Shown here: piece after piece, positions 50,725 through 58,715 of the stretch
How positions within the stretch are numbered: the stretch's first letter is position 1
How the letters are laid out: each line of letters begins with the position of its first letter
Assembly: GCF_013185185.1 (NCBI RefSeq)
Contig: NZ_JAAZWE010000008.1
Coordinates: 60,705-124,704, forward strand
Reading direction: 5' to 3'
Length of the DNA: 64,000 nt
DNA from: Saccharibacillus endophyticus
GTDB lineage: Bacteria; Bacillota; Bacilli; Paenibacillales; Paenibacillaceae
The notes under the pieces: model-generated
Database searches by the model: none
The model's input: the letters and a program-made list of their open reading frames with translations, nothing else
Told to the model about the DNA's origin: nothing
Position numbers and translations under genes: made by a program

Positions 50725-51357
50725 ATGCTGAGAGTCGAGACATTCAATCTGGGACCGCTGCAAACCAACGCCTATCTGCTGCGCGGCGAAGATGATCTGA
50801 AAGCCGTCGTGATCGATCCCGGCATGAACCCGGCCGCGTTGATGCGCCGAGTGGAGCATCTGCATGTGGAAGCGATCCTGCTCACCCATGCCCATTTCGA
50901 TCATATGGGCGGCGTCGAAGAGCTCCGTAAAGCGAAAGGTTGCCCGGTCTATCTGCATGACCTGGAAGCCGATTGGTTGACCGATGCCAAACATAACGGT
51001 TCCGCCATGTGGTCCGATCTTGGCGGTCCCATCACTACCGACCCTGCCGAGTTTGCGCTGGCACAAGGACAGACTTTGAGCTTGATCGGCAACGAGTTCA
51101 AAGTGCTGCATACACCGGGTCACTCGCCGGGCAGCGTAAGCTTCCTGTGCGGCAAAGACTTGTTCGCCGGCGATGTCCTGTTTCGCGAAGGCGTAGGCCG
51201 TACGGATCTGTACGGCGGCCGCCAAGGGGATTTGGTCGATTCGATTCGTTTGAAGCTGTACAAGTTGCCGGATGAAACGGTCGTCTATCCCGGTCACGGG
51301 CCGCGTACGAAAATCGGTTACGAGAAGGCGAATAACCCGTTCGTTCCCGCTTTTTAA
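50725..51357 (+). CDS. MBL-fold hydrolase, glyoxalase II-like
   Basis: 210 residues with metal motif LTHAHFDHMGG near residue 53, later His in HTPGHSPGSVSF near 132, Asp in FAGDVLFREGVGRTD near 149 and YPGHGP near 191. This is the YqgX type of the glyoxalase II subgroup, which hydrolyses thioesters. One-base gap to the upstream thioredoxin-like gene suggests a shared operon and perhaps a thiol-related role. The upstream SD is GGAGG within the preceding gene end. Confidence 0.88.
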   Translation: MLRVETFNLGPLQTNAYLLRGEDDLKAVVIDPGMNPAALMRRVEHLHVEAILLTHAHFDHMGGVEELRKAKGCPVYLHDLEADWLTDAKHNGSAMWSDLGGPITTDPAEFALAQGQTLSLIGNEFKVLHTPGHSPGSVSFLCGKDLFAGDVLFREGVGRTDLYGGRQGDLVDSIRLKLYKLPDETVVYPGHGPRTKIGYEKANNPFVPAF

Positions 51358-51574
51358 AATTAGAGCGCTTGCGCCTAAAAAGCTGGACAAGGCGATGCAG
51401 CGATAGTAAGATACACCTATTGAACGTCCGTCCTGACACAAGATGCTGGGAGAAGATGCTCTCAAAGCCTACTCGCCATTACCTTGCTTCTCGATAGGAT
51501 GTAAGTGAATACGCGTTAGTGGCGGACATGGCCGTTGGCTAGTTTGGGGTCCGTTATACGCATTATGCCTGCGA

Positions 51575-51620
51575 AGCACGCAAGCTGAGGATTCAATCCC
51601 GGTTTGCGTGCTTTTTTTTG
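51575..51620 (+). terminator. Terminator in the gap after the MBL gene
   Basis: GCACGCAA (51576-51583) pairs with TTTGCGTGC, then TTTTTTTTG. It is 218 bp beyond the MBL stop; the intervening 51358-51574 has no gene I can identify and could be a long 3' UTR or a small RNA. Confidence 0.8.
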
Positions 51621-51720
51621 CTTTTTGACGATTAAATTGGCAATCAGATGACCGAAGTGCGCGTTTAATCCAATATGGATGGATGTACATCCGGTAACAT
51701 TCAAGGGGGATATGAGCAAA

Positions 51721-51972
51721 GTGGACAGAGCCAAGCCTTTTGACACGGAGAAAAGGGAAAAGCCGAGACTCGTAGCGGAACGGCGAACAGAGCCGGAACC
51801 GATCGCGGAGACAAAACGGATGGAAGTTCGAGAAGAAAAGCCGACGTATCGACATGAAAACGGCGGGGTTTTTGTACGCGCCTGGAATTCGGCCAAGCTT
51901 CAAGACGGACGCGTGAACCAGCCTTGGCATGAACGTTTGAGCCGGATCCGGAACGGGGAAGACCCGCGATAA
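51721..51972 (+). CDS. Small charged protein, unknown
   Basis: 83 residues if it starts at GTG 51721, 11 bp after AAGGGGG; the ATG at 51712 is too close to the site, and an ATG at 51679 has none. Rich in Glu, Arg and Lys, ending RAWNSAKLQDGRVNQPWHER and LSRIRNGEDPR. The first half looks disordered; the C-terminal WNSAKLQDGRVNQPWHERL part may be the conserved core. No known domain recognised. Confidence 0.55.
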   Translation: MDRAKPFDTEKREKPRLVAERRTEPEPIAETKRMEVREEKPTYRHENGGVFVRAWNSAKLQDGRVNQPWHERLSRIRNGEDPR

Positions 51973-52172
51973 ACTCCGATCGGGAAAATTCGACTCGATT
52001 TTTGTATAAAACCTACATAAAGTGAGCCGTTGGCGTGGACAGCAAAACCTTTTTTTAGTACGATATAAGCTAAGTATTTGCATTACATTCATTTTCACGA
52101 GTGAGTGGACCATGAAGCCGGAAAGACCCGGGAGGGCCAGGCTTTGTAGATGACGACCGAGGGGGAGAAACA

Positions 52173-52565
52173 ATGCTTCATCTGGGAGAAAAAATCGTGA
52201 TCGTCGCGGATGTCTTCGAGCAGAATCTCCCTGTGGGAGAATACGGCTACTTGATCGCTTATGACCGTAATCCGGATAACGCTTTCGATTATATCGTTAG
52301 AATCCCGCAGGCTAACCGCAACTTTTTCGTAACGGAAAAAGATATCGAGCCGGAAGAAAACGTGCTGCGTTTCGAGGCCGATCAGGTCGAACGCGCCGCA
52401 TTGATTGATTATGCGTTGGCGACGCACAATGAGAAGCTGTTTTATCAAGTGATGAACGGCGAAGAAGAAGGCGGAGAAACGCTTGAAGCGGATGCTGAAG
52501 CGTCGGCAGAGCCGATGACGCAGGCGGAGTTTATCAAGCGGATTAATTTACGGGCATGGATTTGA
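52173..52565 (+). CDS. Conserved hypothetical protein
   Basis: 130 residues, SD GAGGGGGAGA 8 bp upstream. Residues 1-75 look like a small beta-barrel (KIVIVADVFEQNLPVGEYGY, FDYIVRIPQANRNFFVTEKD), then a helical acidic tail (EEEGGETLEADAEASAEP) and MTQAEFIKRINLRAWI at the end. I do not recognise a named domain. It is followed immediately by a terminator-like hairpin. Confidence 0.65.
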   Translation: MLHLGEKIVIVADVFEQNLPVGEYGYLIAYDRNPDNAFDYIVRIPQANRNFFVTEKDIEPEENVLRFEADQVERAALIDYALATHNEKLFYQVMNGEEEGGETLEADAEASAEPMTQAEFIKRINLRAWI

Positions 52566-52567
52566 TG

Positions 52568-52819
52568 TCGGCTGCTGCCGGCTTTTAATTGCCGGGAAGG
52601 TCCTGTTCGTAAGGCAAGGCTTAGGGGCGCCGGAGTCATTTCGTTTCGGTCGCGTGTTGAAATCGGGAAATTTGAATTGGATTAAAGTTGGGATTTCCCG
52701 ATTTCAAAGGCGAACGCTGCGGCATACGCCGCAACTCCTGCACTGAAATGACTCCTCTGCCGAGCAGCCTTTTACGAACCTGAATTTCCCTACATATGAA
52801 GCCGGCTGCTGCCGGCTTT
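52568..52819. repeat. Palindromic element between two copies of a terminator hairpin
   Basis: The hairpin CGGCTGCTGCCGGCTTTT occurs at 52569-52586 and again at 52802-52819. Between them is an imperfect palindrome: GTTCGTAAGG...GGAGTCATTTC (52609-52641) pairs with GAAATGACTCC...ACGAAC, with inner arms TTGAAATCGGGAAA and TTTCCCGATTTCAA. It looks as if an element entered a terminator and left it duplicated. The rest of the gap to 53008 has hairpins GCTGTGCGAA/TTCGCACAGC (52832-52857) and GTGCTCTGT/ACAGAGCAC. Confidence 0.7.
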
Positions 52820-53008
52820 TTTCTTTATTAAGGCTGTGCGAACTTGGTTTCGCACAGCGCAAAAGCTTGGGGAAGCGGCTTTGCCGACTTCGTGAGGGGC
52901 TAGTGCTCTGTGCCCAATGAAGGTAAGGTTACATTTGGTCAAGCGTAAATCTACTATTTGAGACGATACAGAGCACCAGTACCTTTTGCCTTTAATGCTG
53001 ATAAAGTA

Positions 53009-53236
53009 TAGGACGTACGCGCCCTCAAAGTGTCGAGAAAGCCTAACGTAGCTGGAAGCGAGAAGACGAAGAGAGAAATTCAGTGAAAGACGCCTTTGAA
53101 CTCGGAAAGATTCCGCTAAAATTTTAATCGACGTTTCCGAGTGAGACAGCGGATTGAACGAATTTCTCTCGGAGTCTTCTCGCTTCCCCACGCACACGTA
53201 ACTTTCGAGGGCAGCCTGAGGGCGTACACGCCCTAG
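53009..53236. repeat. Palindromic intergenic element, family A copy 3
   Basis: About 228 bp. Arms GGAAGCGAGAAGAC (53054-53067) and GTCTTCTCGCTTCC (53174-53187), AGAGAGAAATTC and GAATTTCTCT, and a GGAAA/TTTCC centre. The ends are GGACGTACGCGCCCTCA and TGAGGGCGTACACGCCCTA. Its reverse complement matches the core of 3115-3296 (GAGAAATTC, GCTGTCTCAC, CGGAAA, TTTCC, TTCAAAGGCG, TGAATTTCTC). Confidence 0.82.
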
Positions 53237-53262
53237 ATTTTTGCGGGTTGCTAACCTATAAT
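53234..53262 (+). promoter_or_regulatory. Probable gatCAB promoter abutting the repeat element
   Basis: TAGATT (53234-53239), 17-bp spacer, consensus TATAAT (53257-53262), 55 bp before gatC. The -35 begins in the last bases of the repeat. Confidence 0.55.
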
Positions 53263-53317
53263 GGGGACGTTGAGGAGTTTCGGCACTTTAACCCTTTAAA
53301 CGATAGGAGAACTTAAC

Positions 53318-53605
53318 ATGAAAATTACGGTGGAACAGGTCGAGCACGTGGCCAAGTTGGCGCGGTTGAATGTAAGCGACGAAGAAAAAGAATTGTTCGC
53401 CGAGCAGCTCAGCGCGATTCTGCAATATGCGGAAAAGCTGGACGAGCTGGATACGGAAGGCGTGGAACCGACAACGCACGTGCTGCCGCTGCATAGCGTC
53501 ATGCGCGAAGACAAGGTACATGAAAGTCTGCCGATCGAGAAGGTGCTGCATAACGCGCCTGAAGACGAAGACGGGCAGTTCCTTGTACCGGCTGTACTGG
53601 ACTGA
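53318..53605 (+). CDS. gatC: Asp-tRNA(Asn)/Glu-tRNA(Gln) amidotransferase subunit C
   Basis: 95 residues with the GatC signature: VEHVAKLARLNVSDEEKELF, then QLSAILQYAEKLDELDTEGV and the THVLPLHSVMREDKV segment. GatC stabilises the GatA-GatB interface. ATAGGAG is upstream of the ATG. First gene of gatCAB; 44 bp to gatA. The complex makes Gln-tRNA(Gln) from Glu-tRNA(Gln), as in bacteria lacking glutaminyl-tRNA synthetase. Confidence 0.96.
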   Translation: MKITVEQVEHVAKLARLNVSDEEKELFAEQLSAILQYAEKLDELDTEGVEPTTHVLPLHSVMREDKVHESLPIEKVLHNAPEDEDGQFLVPAVLD

Positions 53606-53649
53606 CTCGGCAATAACGAATAGCTAATGATCAACGCGGAGGTGCGATA

Positions 53650-55107
53650 GTGACATTGTTCGATTTGGGACTTCGGGAGATTCAAAGTCGGCTGCAAGCC
53701 GGCGAACTGTCCGTGACCGAGCTGGTTAAGGATTCCCTGCAAAAAGTAGGGGAACGGGACGAGAAAGTAAAAGCATTTTTGACCGTCGATGAAGAAGGCG
53801 CTCTTGCTTCTGCGGCAAAGCTGGATCGGAAATTGGCAGCCGGCGAAAAGCGCGGACTGCTATTCGGCCTGCCTGCGGGCATCAAGGACAATATCGTGAC
53901 GGAAGGCCTGCGCACCACCTGCGCCAGCCAATTCCTGCGCAATTTCGATCCGGTCTATGACGCGACGGTCGTCAAAAAACTGCGTGCGGAAGACAGCGTA
54001 ACGATCGGCAAACTGAACATGGACGAGTTCGCGATGGGCGGCTCGAACGAGAACTCCAGCTTCTATCCGGTGCGCAATCCGTGGAACCTGGATCGCGTTC
54101 CGGGCGGTTCGAGCGGCGGTTCGGCGGCAGCGGTCGCGGCGGGCGAAGTTTACTTCACGCTCGGTTCGGATACGGGCGGTTCGATTCGTCAGCCTGCTTC
54201 GTACTGCGGCGTTGTCGGTTTAAAACCGACTTACGGCCTCGTATCGCGCTTCGGCCTGGTTGCTTTTGCATCCTCGCTGGATCAGATCGGTCCGGTTACG
54301 CGTACCGTCGAAGATTCGGCGTACGTGCTTCAAGCGATCGCCGGACATGACGACCGCGATTCGACATCGGCCAACGTGGACGTGCCGGACTATGCGTCCG
54401 CACTGACAGGCGATATCAAAGGACTTCGTATTGCCGTACCGAAAGAGTACATGGGCGAAGGCGTCGATCCGCAGGTCAAGGAGTCCGTATTGGCCGCGAT
54501 CAAGCAGCTTGAAGCTTTGGGCGCGACATGGGAAGAAGTTTCGCTGCCGCATACGGAATACGCGCTGGCTGCTTACTATCTGCTGTCTTCTTCGGAAGCT
54601 TCGTCCAACCTGGCTCGTTTCGACGGCGTTCGCTATGGCGTTCGCGCCGAAAATCCGCACAATCTGCTTGATCTCTATTTGAAATCGAGAAGCGAAGGTT
54701 TCGGCGATGAAGTGAAGCGCCGCATCATGCTCGGAACGTACGCGCTTAGCTCCGGTTACTACGACGCGTACTATTTGAAGGCGCAAAAAGTTCGTACGCT
54801 GATCAAGCAGGACTTCGATCAAGTGTTCGAGAAATTCGATGTCATCGTAGGGCCTACGGCGCCGACAACGGCGTTCGCGATCGGTTCGCAAACGGACGAT
54901 CCGCTTACGATGTACCTGAACGATATTTTGACGATTCCGGTCAGCCTTGCGGGCGTTCCGGCAATCAGCATCCCTTGCGGTTTCGTGGACGAAATGCCGG
55001 TCGGGCTTCAAATCATCGGCAAACCGTTCGACGAACAAACCGTGCTGCGCGTCTCGCATGCGTTCGAGCAGAATACCGATCATCATAAACGCCGCCCGCA
55101 GATTTAA
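53650..55107 (+). CDS. gatA: Asp-tRNA(Asn)/Glu-tRNA(Gln) amidotransferase subunit A
   Basis: 485-residue amidase-signature enzyme, GTG start with GGAGGTG 6 bp upstream. Catalytic Lys in LPAGIKDNIVTEG (near residue 79), cis-Ser and nucleophile in GGSSGGSAAAVAAG and GSDTGGSIRQPASYCG (near 152-190) are all present. It releases ammonia from glutamine and passes it to GatB. Length is standard. gatB starts 32 bp downstream. Confidence 0.97.
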   Translation: MTLFDLGLREIQSRLQAGELSVTELVKDSLQKVGERDEKVKAFLTVDEEGALASAAKLDRKLAAGEKRGLLFGLPAGIKDNIVTEGLRTTCASQFLRNFDPVYDATVVKKLRAEDSVTIGKLNMDEFAMGGSNENSSFYPVRNPWNLDRVPGGSSGGSAAAVAAGEVYFTLGSDTGGSIRQPASYCGVVGLKPTYGLVSRFGLVAFASSLDQIGPVTRTVEDSAYVLQAIAGHDDRDSTSANVDVPDYASALTGDIKGLRIAVPKEYMGEGVDPQVKESVLAAIKQLEALGATWEEVSLPHTEYALAAYYLLSSSEASSNLARFDGVRYGVRAENPHNLLDLYLKSRSEGFGDEVKRRIMLGTYALSSGYYDAYYLKAQKVRTLIKQDFDQVFEKFDVIVGPTAPTTAFAIGSQTDDPLTMYLNDILTIPVSLAGVPAISIPCGFVDEMPVGLQIIGKPFDEQTVLRVSHAFEQNTDHHKRRPQI

Positions 55108-55139
55108 TCCGCGTGCTTAAGAAGGAGGAAACGCCTGTT

Positions 55140-56576
55140 ATGTCCACCGTACAATACGAAACGGTCGTCGGACTCGAAGTGCACGTCGAGCTGCACACGA
55201 ATACAAAGATCTTCTGCGGCTGCTCTACCGAATTCGGAGCGCCGCCCAATACGCATACCTGCCCGGTTTGCTTGGGGCATCCCGGCGTGCTGCCGGTACT
55301 GAACCGTCAAGCTGTGGAATATGCAATAAAAGCGGCGATGGCGCTGAACTGCCAGATTGCGGATATCAGCCACTTCGACCGGAAAAACTATTTCTATCCC
55401 GATTCGCCGAAAGCTTATCAGATTTCGCAGGCGGCTCGCCCGATCGGCGAACACGGCTGGATCGATATCGAAGTCGACGGCAAAACGAAGCGGATCGGCA
55501 TCACGCGCCTTCATTTGGAAGAAGACGCGGGTAAACTGACGCACACGGGCGCTTTCGGCTCGTTGGTCGACTTCAACCGCGTCGGAACGCCGCTGGTCGA
55601 GATCGTGTCCGAGCCCGAACTTTCTTCGCCGGAAGAAGCTCGCGCTTATCTGGAAAAAATGCGCGCGATCATGCAGTACTGCGAAGTGTCGGACGTGAAA
55701 ATGGAAGAAGGATCGCTTCGCTGCGACGCCAACATCAGTCTTCGTCCGAAAGGCCAAAAAGAATTCGGCATCCGCGCCGAACTCAAAAACATGAACTCTT
55801 TCCGCGGCGTGCAGCGCGGCTTGGAGTACGAAGAAATCCGTCAAGCCGAAATTCTGGACGAGGGCGGCGTCGTCGTTCAGGAAACCCGCCGCTGGGACGA
55901 AGCCAAAGGCGTAACGCTATCCATGCGCGGCAAAGAAGAAGCACATGACTACCGCTATTTCCCGGACCCGGATCTGGTTTCCGTCGAAATCAGCGAAGAG
56001 TGGAAGTCCGCGATCCAATCCGGAATTCCCGAGCTGCCGGATGCACGCAAAGCCCGTTACAGCGCGGACTACAGTCTGCCGGCTTATGATGCGCAGGTCA
56101 TCACGTCTTCCAAGCCGCTGGCCGATTTGTTCGAAGAAAGCTTGAAGCATACGGACGACGCCAAATCCGTATCCAATTGGATCATGGGCGATCTGCTCGG
56201 TCATCTGAATACAAGCGGGCTTGAGCTGAATGCGGTTCCGATTACCGGCCAAGGACTCGGCGAGCTGGTCGGCCTGATCGGCAAAGGTACCGTCAGCAAC
56301 AAAATCGCCAAGACCGTTTTCAAAGAAATGCTGCAAAGCGGCAAGCTTCCGCAGCAGATCGTCGAAGAACAAGGTTTGGTTCAGATCAGCGACGAAGGCG
56401 CGATCAAGGCGATCGTCGTCGAAGTGGTTGCTGCAAATCCGCAGTCGGTCGAGGATTATCGGGCCGGCAAGGACAAAGCGATCGGCTTCCTGGTCGGTCA
56501 AGTCATGAAGCAGAGCAAAGGCAAAGCCAATCCGGGGCTGGTCAACAAGCTGCTCGTGGAACTGCTGCAAGGCTGA
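55140..56576 (+). CDS. gatB: Asp-tRNA(Asn)/Glu-tRNA(Gln) amidotransferase subunit B
   Basis: 478 residues from ATG 55140 (AAGGAGG 11 bp upstream; the frame extends 9 codons further without a site). The opening YETVVGLEVHVELHTNTKIF, the Zn-site cysteines in FCGCSTEFG and CPVCLGHPG, DFNRVGTPLVEIVSEPE and the C-terminal YqeY-like tRNA-binding tail (GQVMKQSKGKANPGLVNKLL) are diagnostic. GatB activates and amidates the misacylated tRNA. Last gene of the operon. Confidence 0.97.
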   Translation: MSTVQYETVVGLEVHVELHTNTKIFCGCSTEFGAPPNTHTCPVCLGHPGVLPVLNRQAVEYAIKAAMALNCQIADISHFDRKNYFYPDSPKAYQISQAARPIGEHGWIDIEVDGKTKRIGITRLHLEEDAGKLTHTGAFGSLVDFNRVGTPLVEIVSEPELSSPEEARAYLEKMRAIMQYCEVSDVKMEEGSLRCDANISLRPKGQKEFGIRAELKNMNSFRGVQRGLEYEEIRQAEILDEGGVVVQETRRWDEAKGVTLSMRGKEEAHDYRYFPDPDLVSVEISEEWKSAIQSGIPELPDARKARYSADYSLPAYDAQVITSSKPLADLFEESLKHTDDAKSVSNWIMGDLLGHLNTSGLELNAVPITGQGLGELVGLIGKGTVSNKIAKTVFKEMLQSGKLPQQIVEEQGLVQISDEGAIKAIVVEVVAANPQSVEDYRAGKDKAIGFLVGQVMKQSKGKANPGLVNKLLVELLQG

Positions 56577-56661
56577 TCGAAAATACCGCTTCTTCAGGCT
56601 CCATTCAAACTTGTCATCCGCGTCATGCTACAATGGACGTAGACAACGTACCGGAGCCGTT

Positions 56662-56695
56662 AAAAGGACACGTTCGCTTGCGAACGTGTCCTTTT
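56662..56695 (+). terminator. Terminator of gatCAB
   Basis: AAAAGGACACGTTCGC-TT-GCGAACGTGTCCTTTT, a perfect 16-bp stem with T-rich end. Confidence 0.9.
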
Positions 56696-56718
56696 GTCTT
56701 CGATATTCATGCTAGATC

Positions 56719-56753
56719 AGCTTGACCAATCTTACATTCAACTTGGTCAAGCT
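56719..56753. other. Perfect 11-bp inverted repeat upstream of the GNAT gene
   Basis: AGCTTGACCAA (56719-56729) and TTGGTCAAGCT (56743-56753) with a 13-bp centre, 57 bp before the GNAT start. Could be an operator or a small hairpin; no T tract follows. Confidence 0.5.
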
Positions 56754-56809
56754 AATAGGTTCCGAGCGAAAGTCGGAAATTCGGTTAATGATAAGGAGAT
56801 GCGAGAAGA

Positions 56810-57280
56810 ATGGCGATGATCGATAAACTGAATATGGAAGATCATTCATTAGTCGAAGCGTTATTTCGGTTGCAAACGACGGCTTATCGTTTGGAGGCCA
56901 AACGGATTGGGTTTGATGAAATTCCGCCTTTGGCGGATACCGTCGATAGCTTGAAGCGCAGCAGCGATACGTTTTACGGATATATGACCGAAGCCGGAGA
57001 GCTGGTGGGCGCCATCGCGGTCGAAGAAGAGTATCCGGGCGAATTGACGCTGACAAGAATGATGGTGGACCCTAACTTTTTCAGGCAAGGAATCGCGACA
57101 AAGCTGATCCGATACATCTTCGCGCACTATCCGGACTTCAAAACCTATATCGTATCGACGGGCTCCATGAACGAACCTGCAATGCGTTTATACCAAAGCT
57201 TCGGGTTTGTTCCTTTTCGAAAAGAATATGTTGCCCCCGGTGTTGAATTAACCACAATGCGCCGCAAAACGGAACGATAG
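56810..57280 (+). CDS. GNAT family N-acetyltransferase
   Basis: 156 residues. Acetyl-CoA site LTRMMVDPNFFRQGIATKLI (motif A, R/QxxGxA form) near residues 79-98, followed by VSTGSMNEPAMRLYQSFGF, the classic motif B ending. AAGGAG is 11 bp upstream. Acceptor unknown. It probably has its own transcription unit after the gatCAB terminator. Confidence 0.88.
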   Translation: MAMIDKLNMEDHSLVEALFRLQTTAYRLEAKRIGFDEIPPLADTVDSLKRSSDTFYGYMTEAGELVGAIAVEEEYPGELTLTRMMVDPNFFRQGIATKLIRYIFAHYPDFKTYIVSTGSMNEPAMRLYQSFGFVPFRKEYVAPGVELTTMRRKTER

Positions 57281-57327
57281 AACCGTACTGATTTCGCAAT
57301 TTCCGAAAAGAAGGAGTAAGGAAGCAC

Positions 57328-58038
57328 ATGACTGATCCCTGGATTATCGACAACACACACATTTTTTTGCGCATCGTAGCCGCGGTGCTGCTCGGCGGTC
57401 TGATCGGCTGGGAGCGCGAGCGCTCCAGCCATGCAGCCGGGCTTCGCACCCATATTCTCGTTTCCGTCGGCTCGGCGCTCATTATGCTGCTTTCCATGTA
57501 CGGCTTTGTCGCTTTCGTCGATCAGCCGAGCGTACGGGTCGATCCGGCACGTTTGGCGACCGCGGTTATTTCGGGTATCGGCTTTTTGGGAGCGGGAACG
57601 ATTTTGTTTACGGGTAAGTCGATTACGGGTCTGACAACCGCAGCCTCGCTTTGGGTCGTCGCCGCGATCGGTTTGGCGGTAGGCGCAGGGTTTTATTTTG
57701 CCGCCATACTCACCACGTTATTCGTATTTTTAACCCTGCTTGTACTGAACGTAGTGGAGCAGCGTTACATCCGAGGGCATCACACCCATGTCGTCACCGT
57801 GCGCGGGCGAACAGGAACCGGATTGATGGAGAAAGTCTCCGATTTTATGAAAGAACGCGAAGTGCGTATCCGCAAGATGGAAGTCCACGTCAAAAGCGAT
57901 GCTCCGGTCTCCGAATCGGAAGGTAGTTCGGCAGCGGAAATCACCATGCACCTGACCTCGGAAAAGCGAATGGACCCGGCCGAGATGACCCACCAACTGC
58001 TGAATATGGAAGGCGTGTATTCGGTTGCGATCGAGTAA
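57328..58038 (+). CDS. MgtC/SapB family membrane protein
   Basis: 236 residues. Membrane half (residues about 8-145) with the MgtC signature: LLGGLIGWERERSSHAAGLRTH (near 22-44) and AVISGIGFLGAGTILFTGKS, then a cytoplasmic ACT-like domain (about 150-236). MgtC-type proteins modulate ATP synthase or magnesium homeostasis; B. subtilis YhiD is a relative. No Mg riboswitch was seen upstream. AAGGAG precedes the ATG. Confidence 0.9.
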   Translation: MTDPWIIDNTHIFLRIVAAVLLGGLIGWERERSSHAAGLRTHILVSVGSALIMLLSMYGFVAFVDQPSVRVDPARLATAVISGIGFLGAGTILFTGKSITGLTTAASLWVVAAIGLAVGAGFYFAAILTTLFVFLTLLVLNVVEQRYIRGHHTHVVTVRGRTGTGLMEKVSDFMKEREVRIRKMEVHVKSDAPVSESEGSSAAEITMHLTSEKRMDPAEMTHQLLNMEGVYSVAIE

Positions 58039-58085
58039 TTCGCTTTCGGGCTACCGATCATGCTGGGCGAAAGGAGATCCGGATC

Positions 58086-58715
58086 ATGGGCAAAACCGAT
58101 AAAAAGCACAAGAACAGCAAGACCCTGCGTCAAAAAAGAACCACCGTCGCTTGTATTTTATCTGCCGTTATTCCCGGTGCGGGACATCTTTATCTGGGAT
58201 TGATTCAAAAAGGCGTTTCTTTTATGTTGTCGATTCTGCTCGTGATCGAAGCGTTGCTGTACTTTTCGGCTACGGGTATCCAAATAAACGTTCCTCTATT
58301 GATTCTGCTCGGCCTCACCATTCCGATCATTTACTTCTATAATTTATACGACGTGCTGCAAGCGACGGATCGGGTCAACGAACGTCGGCGCACGGTAGAG
58401 AATGAATTTCGGAATTGGCGAAAAAGCATGGTGTTTGCTTTGATTCTGGTCGGCGAAGGTGCGGTATTGCTTATTCTTCATAGTCGCCCTCTGTGGTTCC
58501 GGCAGTTGATCGAGCTTTACGGAAGAGAAACGGCAGCTATCGCTCTTGTCGTACTGGGTCTTATTTTTGCAACCGTTCAAGCTTTCGGCGTACGTAAAGC
58601 AGCCAAGCAGCCTCCTGCTTCTCCGTCAGCCGTATCCTCGCCGACGAACGGAGCGCCGTCTTCCGAACCCGAACAGTCGCCCGTGACAGAAGGGAGGAGA
58701 CGTCATGAATCCTAA
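58086..58715 (+). CDS. Polytopic membrane protein, unknown
   Basis: 209 residues. Lys-rich N-terminus (MGKTDKKHKNSKTLRQKR), then SAVIPGAGHLYLGLIQKGVSF, a TM2-like turn, about five membrane helices in residues 20-175, and a Pro/Ser-rich cytoplasmic tail. AAAGGAG lies 8 bp before the ATG. Its last 11 bp overlap the start of the next gene, so the two are coupled. The pairing with a DUF4097 protein hints at a cell-envelope stress unit, but this is not proven. Confidence 0.72.
   Translation: MGKTDKKHKNSKTLRQKRTTVACILSAVIPGAGHLYLGLIQKGVSFMLSILLVIEALLYFSATGIQINVPLLILLGLTIPIIYFYNLYDVLQATDRVNERRRTVENEFRNWRKSMVFALILVGEGAVLLILHSRPLWFRQLIELYGRETAAIALVVLGLIFATVQAFGVRKAAKQPPASPSAVSSPTNGAPSSEPEQSPVTEGRRRHES

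Noticed and set aside
51358..51574. Possible structured RNA such as 6S or a riboswitch
   Set aside because: I could not match any conserved core; only the terminator at its end is supported.
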